From Zonotrichia leucophrys gambelii (taxonomy: Eukaryota > Chordata > Aves > Passeriformes > Passerellidae): a stretch of 64,000 bases of DNA. Position numbers and translations under genes: made by a program. Positions within the stretch are counted from its first letter, which is position 1. Every line of letters begins with the position of its first letter. Shown one piece after another: positions 1-10,700 of the stretch. The DNA is taken from contig NC_088171.1 of assembly GCF_028769735.1 (NCBI RefSeq), positions 80,404,716 to 80,468,715 of the forward strand, read 5' to 3'. The notes under the pieces are model-generated. The model saw only the letters and a list, made by a program, of their open reading frames with translations. It was not told the origin of the DNA and did no database searches.

Positions 1-177
1 TGCTGAGCCTGTTGGCTGAGATGTATTTCACTTTGAGTGGGAAAGATGCCTTCATTTAGTGATAAGGTTTTTCAGGTTGTGTTGGAGGATGTATATAATT
101 GGTGTAAACAAAAGTCTTTGTATTTTTAAGTATTGTAAAAAAATATTCACTTGTGTCAGGGAAATCCTAAGAACAAA

Positions 178-880
178 TATGGGCTGGGTGGAGAATGATT
201 TGAGAGCAGCCCTTTGGAGAAGGGTTTGGGGATTTTGGGGAACAAAACCTGACATGACCCAGCAATGTGCACTCCCAGCCCAGAGAGCCAATCCAGTCCT
301 GGGCTGCATCCAAAGCAGCGTGGGCAGCAGGGTGAGGGAGGGGATTCTGCCCCTCTGCTCTGCTCTGCTGAGACCCCACCTGCAGGGCTGCACCCAGCAT
401 AAGAAGGACAGGCAACTGCTGGAACAAGTCTAAAGGAGGACCACAAAGATGATCAGAGGGATGGAGTACCTCTCCTGTGATGACAGGCTGAAAGAACTGG
501 GTTTGTTCTGTGTGGAGAGGAGAAGGCTCCATGGAAAATACTATCACAGCATTCCATAATAATGGGGACCTACAAGAAAGATGGAGGGGGACTTTTTCTA
601 AGGTCCTGTAGTGACAGGACAAGGGATTATGTCTTTGAATTGATAGAGGGTAAGTTTAGGTTAGATATTAGGAAGAAATTCATTAGAATGAGGGTGGTGA
701 GGCACTGGAACAGATTGCTGAAAGAAACTGTGGGTTTTCCATCCCTGGAAGCCTTTGAGGCTGGGTTAGATGGAGCTCTGAGCAGCCTGATCTATTGGAA
801 GGTATCTCTGCCCATGGTGGGGAGGCTGGAACTAGATGGTCTTTAACATTCCTTCCAACCCAAACCATTCTATGGCAATA
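178..880 (+). mobile_element. CR1 LINE, 5'-truncated 3' end
   Basis: This is the 3' part of a CR1 non-LTR retrotransposon. It begins in the CR1 stretch 'gagaatgatttgagagcagc'. It carries a decayed C-terminal reverse-transcriptase ORF, where RPHLQGCTQHKKD and then KMIRG, LKELGLF and FRLDIRKKF can be read. It ends at about 870-880 in the typical tail 'ccttccaacccaaaccattc' plus 'tatg'. The ORF is broken: there is a stop at 431-433, and the reading frame used downstream (562-846) differs from the one upstream. The copy is therefore dead. Known for the family: CR1 inserts by target-primed reverse transcription and is usually 5'-truncated. The 5' boundary is approximate. Confidence 0.93.
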
Positions 881-3800
881 ATATTGTGCTGTAACTGAAA
901 AGAATATGCCAGTTGTCATCCTCTTGCACTAGGTTCTGGTGGTATGGACTCTCTTCAGGATTGGTGGTCTTATCTATGAATTATCCATCTGTTCTACTAG
1001 ATTACTGCCAGGTTTCGGACATTGTATAGCTCCTGCGTCCAGCTTTCCAATTCCATGTCCTGTTGCGCTGCAGGCAGTGCTCAGGTATGAGATGGAATAA
1101 CTTTGCTTGCTGGAGGATCCCAGGTTGTTCCTGATGGTGGAAGTGGTTTCTGTATGTATCCTTGCAATTCTGGCACCTCCAAGGCAGGCATGGTCTGCTG
1201 TGAGCATGCTTCCACCTACAGTAAATCCAGGAGCATTTTCCTAGCTGTTTGTGCTTGTGGGATGAAAGTATTGAGGAAAACACATGGAGTTGAATAAAAG
1301 TGCCTGCTCTGTCCATGTAGCTCTGAGTGACAAGAGGTTTTGACATACAACTCCCTGGACTTTCCCCTCTCAGGAGGTCCCCAGAGAAGCCTGAATAATT
1401 TTGCATTGAGAAAGCATCAGGTTTTACCAGGGGGGAAGATATTCCTTGGTTAAAAAAGCCTAAGTGTTGGGTGGAAGACAGGAATGTAAGAGGAAGACTG
1501 TGAGTAACTTCTGTTCAGGTGTGCCCTGGCAGGGAGAGCCCTTGTGGCTGGGCATGGCTGTCATGGCAGCAAACTGCATAGATCCATTTGATTTGGGGAG
1601 GGTTTTTCCATTCTACAATCCTGGAAGGAATACCATTTGTCATAAGGATCTTCAGGATAGGACAGTAATGCCTGATAGGTCATTACTGAATGTCTGAGCA
1701 CTGGATTAGCTCAGTCAAGAGGTTATGAGGCTAAGTAAGAAACCAGCTTTTTAATCTATGGTAAAATTACATGTTTAATTTTGTCCCTACTGGATGTTTT
1801 AGTAGCGTGGTGTGGGGTTTTTCTGTTTGGTTGGATGTGAGGGTTTTGTTGTTGTGTTGGGATCTTCTTTTTTTCTTTACTGAATTCTTTCCAGATTTTT
1901 TTAAATGTTCTGTCTTTTTTTCTCTCTTTCTTCTGTTTGCAATTGTACAGTTATTTTATGGTGCCTCTGTCTAGTAAGTAAAGAGTGTCTGCTGTTGATT
2001 TTTAGCATCTGTGAATAACTTCCATTGTTATTTACTCAACGAGAGAGCTAATGAAGGAGTGACTGTGTATATCCTGCCTAATGATCTCAGACAATTCAGT
2101 TTAATCATGGGTGTTGCTATTTACTCTGCAAGTGTTTTTTAAAAATCCAAAAAAACCCCTACATGATACATTATGGAGGAAAAAAGTGCATATTGAGATG
2201 ACCATGTAGTGTTCATATATATAAAAACTAGCATAAAAATACTAAAATATTACTTGAAATAGCTGGTTCAGTAGCCAGTTTGATCACTTATTATGTGCAT
2301 GGATTTTATTCTGTTCCCATTGTGAACTTCAGAAAAATATAATGCTTATTTGTCAGTGATTTCAGTGTCCAGTGGGAACCTGTGAAACACTGTGGTATGG
2401 AGGTCATCAAAACTCTTAATTTTCTTGCTAAGTACTTAACCCTGCTGTACAATTCCTAAATTGAATTTACACAGTGCTGACTAAAGGGAACACCACAATA
2501 TAAACAGCAAAAAATCATGGTGTAATATTCATTTAAGAGTAGTTTTACAATGAACATAATTCCCAAGGCAAGTAGGAAATCCTGTGATTTATTTGGTATA
2601 TTACATGATCTGTGTAAAAAATGTTTTCTTTCTCTTTATTAATTAAAAAAAAAGAGAAAGAACCCTCTGTATTTCTTTATAGATTTACAGAACCTTTTAT
2701 ATATTGCTTTAGCTTTTTAGTAAAAATTATGTCTATTTTAATTTTTTAAGACATTAAATATATCTTTAATTTTATTGAGGCATTAGTGAGAAGATGAAAC
2801 AGCCTAGCAGCCTTTTTCGTCCTCTTAAATGAGAGTTAAATGTTAGCACACTAGAAAGCTCTCCTCCCACCCCAAAGCCCCTGCTACCCCTAAACTCACC
2901 AAATTCATACTGCTGCAATGACCACACAACCTGAACTTTGCTGAAAATACAAGATAAACTTCTGTATGAGGCAAAGGAGAGGGTAGAGAAGGTCTTATGG
3001 GTGATGATTCTTTTTATTTAGTGTAGAGGACAAGTCCCACTATGCATCAAAGATATTTGGTTGAAAGTTTTAGAGGTGTTTCAGCTTGGTAAGAATACTT
3101 GTTACTGTTTATGTTCTATTGGAGGATTAAATTAAATTTTTATAGGACTAATGAATTCAGACTATTGCTTCCAATTAATTTTTTACAAGGTTTATGTGAC
3201 CTCCTTTCCTCTGTATGAGTTATGAGCAAAATTATTGGAGATCACAGAGAATGAATAAACTTTAGAACTAAAATGCAAGTAGTTTATTTTTCTAAATTTA
3301 AGTTTATAGAAGTCTATGCAGTTTTATGGGAGTGTTTGAATAGAACATGCCATATGCATTTCAGCTCATTTATGTTCTAATATGCACACATCTAGGGAAA
3401 AGTAAGGAACTTGCTTATCCTGCCTATTGAGATTGTAGATTGTACGTGTTTCTTAATAAGAGAAAGGGGGAGACAACCCACTTCCCCATTCCCATTTTAT
3501 TTGCTTTCTGTAATAAACTATGGTGTTTTTTGAGCATGTTGGGCTTTACTTTGTATATTATTCATGCTGTCACTGTGCCTAGGGCTTTACCAAAGCTAAT
3601 GAATACATGCATCAGTTATAGCTGCACAAGAAACCAGTTCAGCTGGAAGGCTGATTCTGAATTATATCAAGGAATGCTTGGAAAAGAATCAAGTGAGCCA
3701 AAATACATGAATAGCTAGGAATTGTGAATTTGCAGGTGGTGATAAAGCTTTCAGTACAAAGCTGCTGCTTTTTCCAGTGTAATGCACTGTCCTGCATTTG

Positions 3801-4429
3801 GGCCTCTACACCCCTAACGTGCAGTAAGTAGGCTGCAAGCAGTGAATGCAGTGGGAGTCAGGTTTGTGTGCACAGGATTGGGGAAGTCTCTATGCTCTTA
3901 TGCCTGGCTGATATCTTTCTGGAAAAAAATTATGGACCTTACAATATTAAGTCCTATCTCATACAAGAAAAGGCTGATTAACTTATTTTTATGAGGATTA
4001 AATAACTGGCTATAAACTTGTGAAAAAAAATTAGATTTGGAGAGTAAAAAGATTACCAGGCCTTAAAAAACTGTAAGTACGCAAAAATGTTTCCTTAAAT
4101 GGGATTAAGACAGAAAATATGACCTTATACTTTAGGGTGTCTGCAAAGTACAAAGGGATCAGGAAGAAAAGTCTGTGATAAGCTACTTTTTGCATGCTGA
4201 CCCAGAATGGATTTTGTTTTTCTGAAAATATTCTCTCATAGTCTCCTGTACTAGCCATAGACTGAGATGTAGCTGGAAAAATCAGTGGGATCTGATCCCT
4301 CCTATTGCATGTGCAGAAAATTCCAGCAGTACTGTTAAAGATGATCTGGTTAGGAATGTATGGGTAGGAAAGCACCAGGAGGAATAAATTGCAGGAAAGG
4401 GGCTGTGGGAATGGGCAAGTCTAAATGCA

Positions 4430-4690
4430 GCTTTTCCTGAGCCCTGGGTTAAGGGGCAGTGGTTAGGCCCTGGTGGCTCTGAGGATGGGCAGATTGATAA
4501 CTGCAGCTCCTGAAGGCTGGAAGAAGCCACACATAGCTGCCTCTGGCTGCCATCTGACAGGAAGAGGACTCATCCTCCCAGCACCTTGGCTCCCAGACCA
4601 TCCTGGGAGGCCCTGGATGGACACCAGTGACCCTCTGACCCTGCAGCCTCACCGCTGGGCAGGCTGCTCAGACCAGTGAGTTTTGGTGCT
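4430..4690. other. Isolated GC-rich islet
   Basis: This block is visibly richer in G and C than its surroundings and lacks the stop-dense texture of the neighbouring AT-rich DNA, so short frames are open on both strands. CpG dinucleotides are sparse, which argues against a CpG-island promoter. I recognise no repeat family in it. It may be a degenerate repeat, an exon of a noncoding transcript, or a local composition fluctuation. Confidence 0.4.
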
Positions 4691-5088
4691 GGTGAACATT
4701 TGTGTATGAACGCAAGAATGTGAATGAGTGAAGGCAGCTTTGTTGAAAAGCAAATCCGCCTTACTCTCCTGTAAATTCTGCTACAGGAGCACTGCGGTAA
4801 TGGAGCAGCGTTCCCTACACAGAGCTGGCATCTGCTCACCAGTGAACCATTGCATGCATCGCTCCTGACGTAACTGAGGATTATGGCACTCTGATGGGGT
4901 CTCCGTGGGGTGCTGCATATGTTTTTCTCAAATATCCCATCTGTGAGCAGTTAAGTACTGGAAAAACACTTAGAAACACAAATGAAAGCAGAAAAACACA
5001 CACAGACAAACTCAATCACCAAGATGTTGTTACGCTTCTTCAGTGCATTGGTCCTGGAGCGCTGCTTGTGTCGGTGGTGCTGCCTGGT

Positions 5089-5120
5089 GGGTGTGAGTGG
5101 GGTGTGAGGAGGGAGGGGGG
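5089..5120 (+). other. G-run cluster, potential G-quadruplex
   Basis: Four G runs occur on the plus strand: 5089-5091 (3 G), 5099-5102 (4 G), 5111-5113 (3 G) and 5115-5120 (6 G). The loops are 7, 8 and 1 nt. This nearly fits the canonical G3+N1-7 rule, with one loop a base too long. No adjacent gene start is visible, so no regulatory role can be assigned. Confidence 0.45.
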
Positions 5121-6440
5121 TTCATTGGTTTGTGTCTTCCTGCAGGAGACCCTTATGCCATGGGTATCAGGTCAAAGCAATAACAAAAGTTGATCTGGGT
5201 TTTGTTTTAAAATGAAAAGAAAGGCAGAACTTTTACTTCATCTTCCTCAAATGTTTGGAAAAAAAAGCTGTGGATTGCTTGTGGGGTTTTCAGGACTCCA
5301 TTCTTTTTGTTTGAATAGCTCCATGGTACTTGAAAAGTTAAGTCTGGAAAGAAATGATAAACATGTATTTCACAGCCATCACTGGTCTAATCAGTGTGTA
5401 ACTGTTAATTTCTTGCTTTGTTTTCCACTCTTTGTCATGAGTCTGGTGAATTAATAGGAAAAAGAAGTCAGTGGTTTGACTTGTGCCTCCATTCAATATC
5501 ATCTGTAAAACAAGCTTCTCTTCATGCATGAAGAATCCTTTTCTGTCATTGGTGTTAGGCTCTGAGAAGTCTTTCTAAATTTGGTGTTTCTCAGTTATTC
5601 TTTAACTTGGGCTCTCACAAGGTTCTCTCATTGGCGTGAAGATGCTTTGTTCTGCCCAACACAAGATGTAGGTTGTTGTTTATAATACGGATGCATGGTA
5701 GCAGAAGTTTCCTAGGTCTGTACAGGCCATGATTCTATCTGAGCCAGCATGGTAAATTATTCATTTACCTTGTGATCTTTACATCTTCATAATAAATGGA
5801 CCTTTGAGGTAAAAGGTGTGGTGTACACACTGCTCCCCCAAAGAAGCGTGTGCAGTGGATCTACTTGCTGGTGTAGGGAAGAAGCCTGAGAAACTGGAGA
5901 CTGTAACACAGCAATAGTATTAGAAAAGTTCATTCAGTTTGACGTCTGTGTAAGCCATACTGTACCTAGGCAGAAAAATGTTTGGCATCATACATCAGTC
6001 TGGAGGAGTAGACTTTACTGAAGCACACAGACAGTGGGAAAAAAATGTACCTTGTTTACATGAACGGATTTTGATTTGCTGTAACGAAATTAACTTGAAA
6101 TTCGATTCCTAAAAGTGTTAAATGTATTTTCACCGGCAGTAAACTGATAATTTATTAGTCTGAGTCTAGTCATCTGTTCTTTTAGCTGCAGGGATGTGGG
6201 CTGAAAATTTTCTCTAGGAGAGAGATCTTTTTAAGTCATTCTATTGGAAGTGCGTCCTACTCATGGTGAACGAATTCAGTTGTCTGAAAGATGCTATGGA
6301 TAATCCATCCAGTACTGCACTTATTATGAAGGCGTAAAGATTACAAGGTAAATGAATAATTAGCATGCTGGCAACCTTATGAAGTCCCAGGCTTATTGGC
6401 TTTCATAATTTTTTCAGGTATTTCTAATTTTTTGCCACAA

Positions 6441-6536
6441 GTTAACATGTTTTATTTAAATTCCTTTAAAATACGATTTCCTATAACAGTTAACATGTTT
6501 TATATAAATTCCTTTAAAATACGATTTCCTACAACA
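6441..6536. repeat. Two-copy 48-bp tandem duplication
   Basis: The unit at 6441-6488, starting 'gttaacatgttttat', is repeated immediately at 6489-6536 with two mismatches (at the sixteenth base of the unit, and in 'cctataaca' versus 'cctacaaca'). The unit is a multiple of three, so a short plus-strand frame crossing it carries a 16-residue repeat. Nothing else supports coding. It looks like a recent local duplication. Confidence 0.9.
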
Positions 6537-7183
6537 TCAAAGAAATTTTCTCCATCAGAATTGCTATTTATTATTCACCAGGATTCTGAAAGAAGTATTC
6601 TATTATTTTATTTAGATCCTGGAGGAGGATGAGGAGAGACAAAGTACAACCAGTGTTAAGTCAATGTATAATTTTTTTATTTTAATAGAGAAGTTTATTG
6701 TTCAGCTGGCTTCCTGCCAGATGTTCCTATGCTGAGAGGACTCTCACCATAGAGTTAAGATAACTTGAATTTTGTAGTGAAGATACCAACCAGTGACTAG
6801 GAGACTAGTAAAAGAATAAGGGAGTCCTGTGTTGCTTTGTGAGCACAGCTTTTCTCCTGAAATGCTTACATAGTCATGTAAGATGTAAAATGCTTACACA
6901 TTTTACAGACTAGCCTTGCAATAAGTAGAAAAATAACTATAAAACATGGCCATCAAATAATTATAAAATATGGCTGTTAATAGAAAAAACATTTAACATG
7001 CATATGGCATTGAAACAATATTGATTTATTGCTTTATAACCCACAGTTACTGATATGTAGGGGGATAGAATATAAGAAAATAAAGATAGTGTAGAAAGTA
7101 ATCTTACCCCTAAGGAGATGCAATTGGACTGATTATCAGAGATTAGGAACAGGCCTGACTTTAACAGGCCCCAGTTGTAACCA

Positions 7184-7206
7184 GTGAGAGTGAGAGTGAG
7201 AGTGTG
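7184..7206. repeat. Short (GTGAGA)n microsatellite
   Basis: About three and a half copies of a GTGAGA/GAGAGT hexamer lie in otherwise unique sequence, grading into 'gtgtgt'. Confidence 0.7.
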
Positions 7207-9469
7207 TCAGTGCTTGGAGGAGCTGCCCACGAGAAACACCAAGCAGGTATGGAACTTTTGTGATAAGGAGACAACAGCATGGAACCCCTGCAGTAAGATG
7301 ACAACACTGATGTAGTGTTATATTTCCTCCACATTTTAACAGTGACAAAGGCTTGCTTTCTCACAGGGTTAGAAAACAAGTCAAGTTTTTATTCAGAAAG
7401 TAGAATTAAATGTTTTTTAATTTTCAGTAGTTGAGAAAATTTACAGTTTAGGTTAAAATAAATCATTACTCAATTAAGTGCTTACACTTATTTTTTTATT
7501 GTCCTTCAGAAAACTGTGTTACAGAACTTAGTTTAGAAAGTTCCTAACTCCAGGCTTTGACAATTGTGCTTGCTCCCACTGAGAAAGAGTGTAAGCCTCC
7601 AGACTGTGGTTCATTTATTGCAACTAAACTTAACTAACTTCAGGGTCCCCGTCTGTAGGGGTGGTGTAGCATTACTTTACCTGAGGGAGAGGAGGTGTGG
7701 AGGACACCAATGGCCTTGGACAGGAAAATATGGAGCTGTGTTGAATATAAAATGAAGAAACTTCTCCTTAAATAAATGTCTGGCTCTCTGCACTGAGTGA
7801 TAATGAGAAAAAATGTCTTGCTCTGTGGTATAAAATGGCGTGCAAAATGAGTTCCAAATATGGTGGAAAACATCCTGTGCAGCCAGACTTTTGATATGCT
7901 TGACTCCATTTACTTTTGAATTTAATTAATCTAGTTTAATTAAACTGGTTTTTTATTATGTTTACTTTTGCTAGAGGTATAAGATGTAAGCCTAGATACA
8001 TCACAGGGGGGAGAAAAATAAAATAATTTTGGATTTTAGAGAAGATTTCTCCAAAAATGTAATTCGTGGCCTTGCTTTGTGCAGGAAAGAACATCTTTGG
8101 CCTTATTAATTGGGAAAGAGTTTTATGTGAATTACTACTTAAAATCAATCCTGTCTTTTTGATTCTTAGAATGTGTAAATCCTATCTCTCTATGACAATT
8201 ACGTGTTTGTGGACAGAAGTATTAACATCCTTAGTTCTTGCTCTTGCTTATGGTTCTTCCATGCTTTATATTTTTTACTTTTTATGGTCTGGGGAACTGA
8301 ACAGTAACTGCATATTGCACAGATACTGCCCTGATATTGCAGTTTCCTGGATCTGGAGATTTTATTGATGTGCTGGACTCTTGGCTGCTGAGCTTGGTTA
8401 CCAGGTGGCTGTGGGAGTTGAGCTGTTCTCACAGTTTATGTGAAACTCATCAGTATTTCTTTGTTAGTGTTTTGCCTCTCTTATGGACTACCTGTTTTGC
8501 TAAGCAGTGTTATGAAGCTCTGAGTATATGATGTGTTTTCAGAATCAGAAAGCTGTAATAGTGTCTTTGTTACTGTGTGGTATTTTTTTTCCCATTTGTT
8601 CTGTAATGCAGTGTTGCAAAACATTGAACTGTGTTTGGACTCATTTAATGCTATGACTGCTACGGGCTTTAATAATAATCTCTCAAACCTTTTTTGTACA
8701 TAATTGTTTTTTCTGGCAGTGGAAATCTGGCAAATGTTAGGTCATTTCATTTTAAAACAATCCTAATGTTTGTAAATTGCCTGAAACACAGTTGGTATTT
8801 AAAAAAAATCCCAAAAAACAAAAACCACAAGCAATTATCTTTGCCTTTTGCTATCCAAAATAAACAACAAATGCTAAGAATCCTTTTATTGTAATTACTC
8901 CATTTGGCTGTTTTGAAATAATTGATGAAATATAATTTATACCTCTACAAAATCCTTAAATTAAAAAATGGTGTGATACCTTTGAATAGAAAGGCATGGG
9001 AGTTTCTATGAATGATGTGTGCTACCTAAAGCACTGTAGCTTTCATGCTATTCAGCACTGCTGACTTATTTCATATAGACTAATTAGAGCCATTGAGCCT
9101 GGCTTCATTGGGGCTTTAAACTTTGGTTCTTACCTGGGCAGAGTAAAACAGAAATGCTGAAGGTGTGATACATCAACATGGTTTAATAAATAATGTACTT
9201 GCCTAGTGTTAAATAAACTTTAGAGCCCCATCAAAAATATATCCTATGCAGTAGTCCCAATAAAGTAATATTTCTTGTTAGGTAATTGAAACTCATTTTG
9301 CTCCTGAATTCCCGTCTGATCAATTATGGAGTCTGTATCCAAGACAGAGATGGGAGATCAAGGCACAAGGGATTTACACAGACATGGCTGTATGCTAAAT
9401 AACAGAATCTAAATCCATGGACCTGTCAGCCCTACTCAAGTGAAGTAGTTGCAACAGTTCTGTTAGATC

Positions 9470-9605
9470 CCTACTTGAACAAAGAAGTTCAAACCCAAAA
9501 CAAAACAACCCAACCACTGTCCTCCCCCAGAAAACTCCCAAAACTACAAAACTCAAAGAAAACCCACCAACACCCCAAAACAACAACAAAAAACCTACAA
9601 TCAAA
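9470..9605. repeat. A/C-rich low-complexity tract
   Basis: The plus strand here is made almost entirely of A and C in runs such as 'caaaacaaaacaacccaacc' and 'ccccaaaacaacaac'. The opposite strand is T/G-rich and therefore stays open as a low-complexity minus-strand frame (about 9395-9625) rich in F, G, L and V. That frame is a composition artefact, not a gene. Confidence 0.8.
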
Positions 9606-10286
9606 ACCAGTTCTACACAGAGCATCTATTTGCCCTACACAAGGGATATGCTAGGAGCTGTTCTGCCTCAGATATCCAGGGAATCAAATATCTCCTTGAG
9701 CTTCATGGATGCTAAGTGGGAGGGAGTCTGCTGTTACCATACACAGGCTGCTAAAAAATTGCTGCTCTTTTTTGGGATGGAATATGCATAGTAACAATTT
9801 CAGACAACATTTTACTGGTGTTCTGTTGCTTCGAGTGCAGACTCTTTAGAGGGGTGAATACACCACTGACATGTAAAGCATGCCTGTCCCACCGTGGCAG
9901 TCAGCCCTAATCGTGGAGAACGGCACTGACTAACTGCACATGCAATAAACACTTTGCTCAGTGAAAACCAAGCCCGACAGAAAATGCTTAGCCTTGGCAG
10001 CCTTGACTAGCTGGCTGAGAAAAAGCATATCTGGACTGAATCTTGGATAGAAACATTGCTTTCATATTTCTACTGTAGAAGCCTATAAATACTAAGAGGA
10101 TTCTTGTGCTGGGGGCAGGGAAGGTCACAAAAATTTAAGTATGGTATTTCTAATTTCTTTGAAAATAAGTCACCACAAAAAATTGACATTATAACAAAAG
10201 AGAAATAGCATACATTGAATTGAGAGTATAAAGTCTTTGGTTTGTAAAATTGTGTTTGTCAATGGTAAAGCATTTGGTTTGTATTT

Positions 10287-10700
10287 TGTGACCGTGTTCA
10301 CAGGGGGTCTTGGATGAGGCAAGAGATGAGAATGTTGGCTCTATGATCAGAAGGCTTGATTTATTTTATGATATATATATTACATTAAAACTATACTAAA
10401 AAGAAAAGGAAGGAAAAGGTTTCCTCAGAAGGCTAAGCTAAGAATAGAAAAGAAAAGAAGAATGATAACAAAAGCCAGCTCTCTTGGACTCTGTCCGAGA
10501 TAGTTTGGTCCTTGATTGGCCATCAATTGCAAACATCCAAGATGACTCAATCAAAAATCCACCTGTTGCATTCCACAGCAGCAGCAGGCAACCATTGTTT
10601 ACATTCTTTTTCTGGGGCCTCAGGTTCCCAGAAGGGAAAGTCCTGCAACTATATTCGTTCCCAGTTTAGGAGATTTCTGGGAACTTTACTATCTTAATCA
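10287..10700 (-). mobile_element. Solitary LTR of an endogenous retrovirus, truncated
   Basis: Read on the minus strand, this matches my memory of an LTR family abundant in songbird genomes. Its 3' end reads 'gtgaacacggtcaca' and ends in CA at 10287. An AATAAA-type signal lies at about 10350, next to 'caagccttctgat', and AT-rich 'taatgtaatatatatat' lies just upstream of it. Further 5' come 'gttatcattcttc', 'tggaatgcaacagg' and 'ggccaatca'. The expected 5' end with TGTC was not found at about 10700, so this end is probably truncated or diverged. No retroviral gag, pol or env sequence flanks it, which fits a solo LTR left by recombination. Family and class (ERVL or ERVK) are not assigned. Confidence 0.72.

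Larger units (their letters stand above)
881..10286. other. Unique AT-rich noncoding stretch
   Basis: About 9.4 kb without a recognisable gene. Local features are a GC-rich islet at 4430-4690, a G-run cluster at 5089-5120, a 48-bp tandem duplication at 6441-6536, a short GAGAGT repeat near 7184-7206 and an A/C-rich patch at 9470-9605. A minus-strand ATG-initiated frame of 134 codons (1406 down to 1002) resembles no family I recognise and is probably chance. The rest is AT-rich sequence with frequent stops in all frames. It could be intergenic or intronic; nothing in it decides between the two. Confidence 0.6.

Noticed and set aside
167..622. 151-codon minus-strand frame
   Set aside because: It is antisense to the plus-strand CR1 at 178-880 and simply reflects the open composition of that repeat.
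9395..9625. Minus-strand frame rich in F, G, L and V
   Set aside because: Produced by the A/C-rich low-complexity tract, not a gene.
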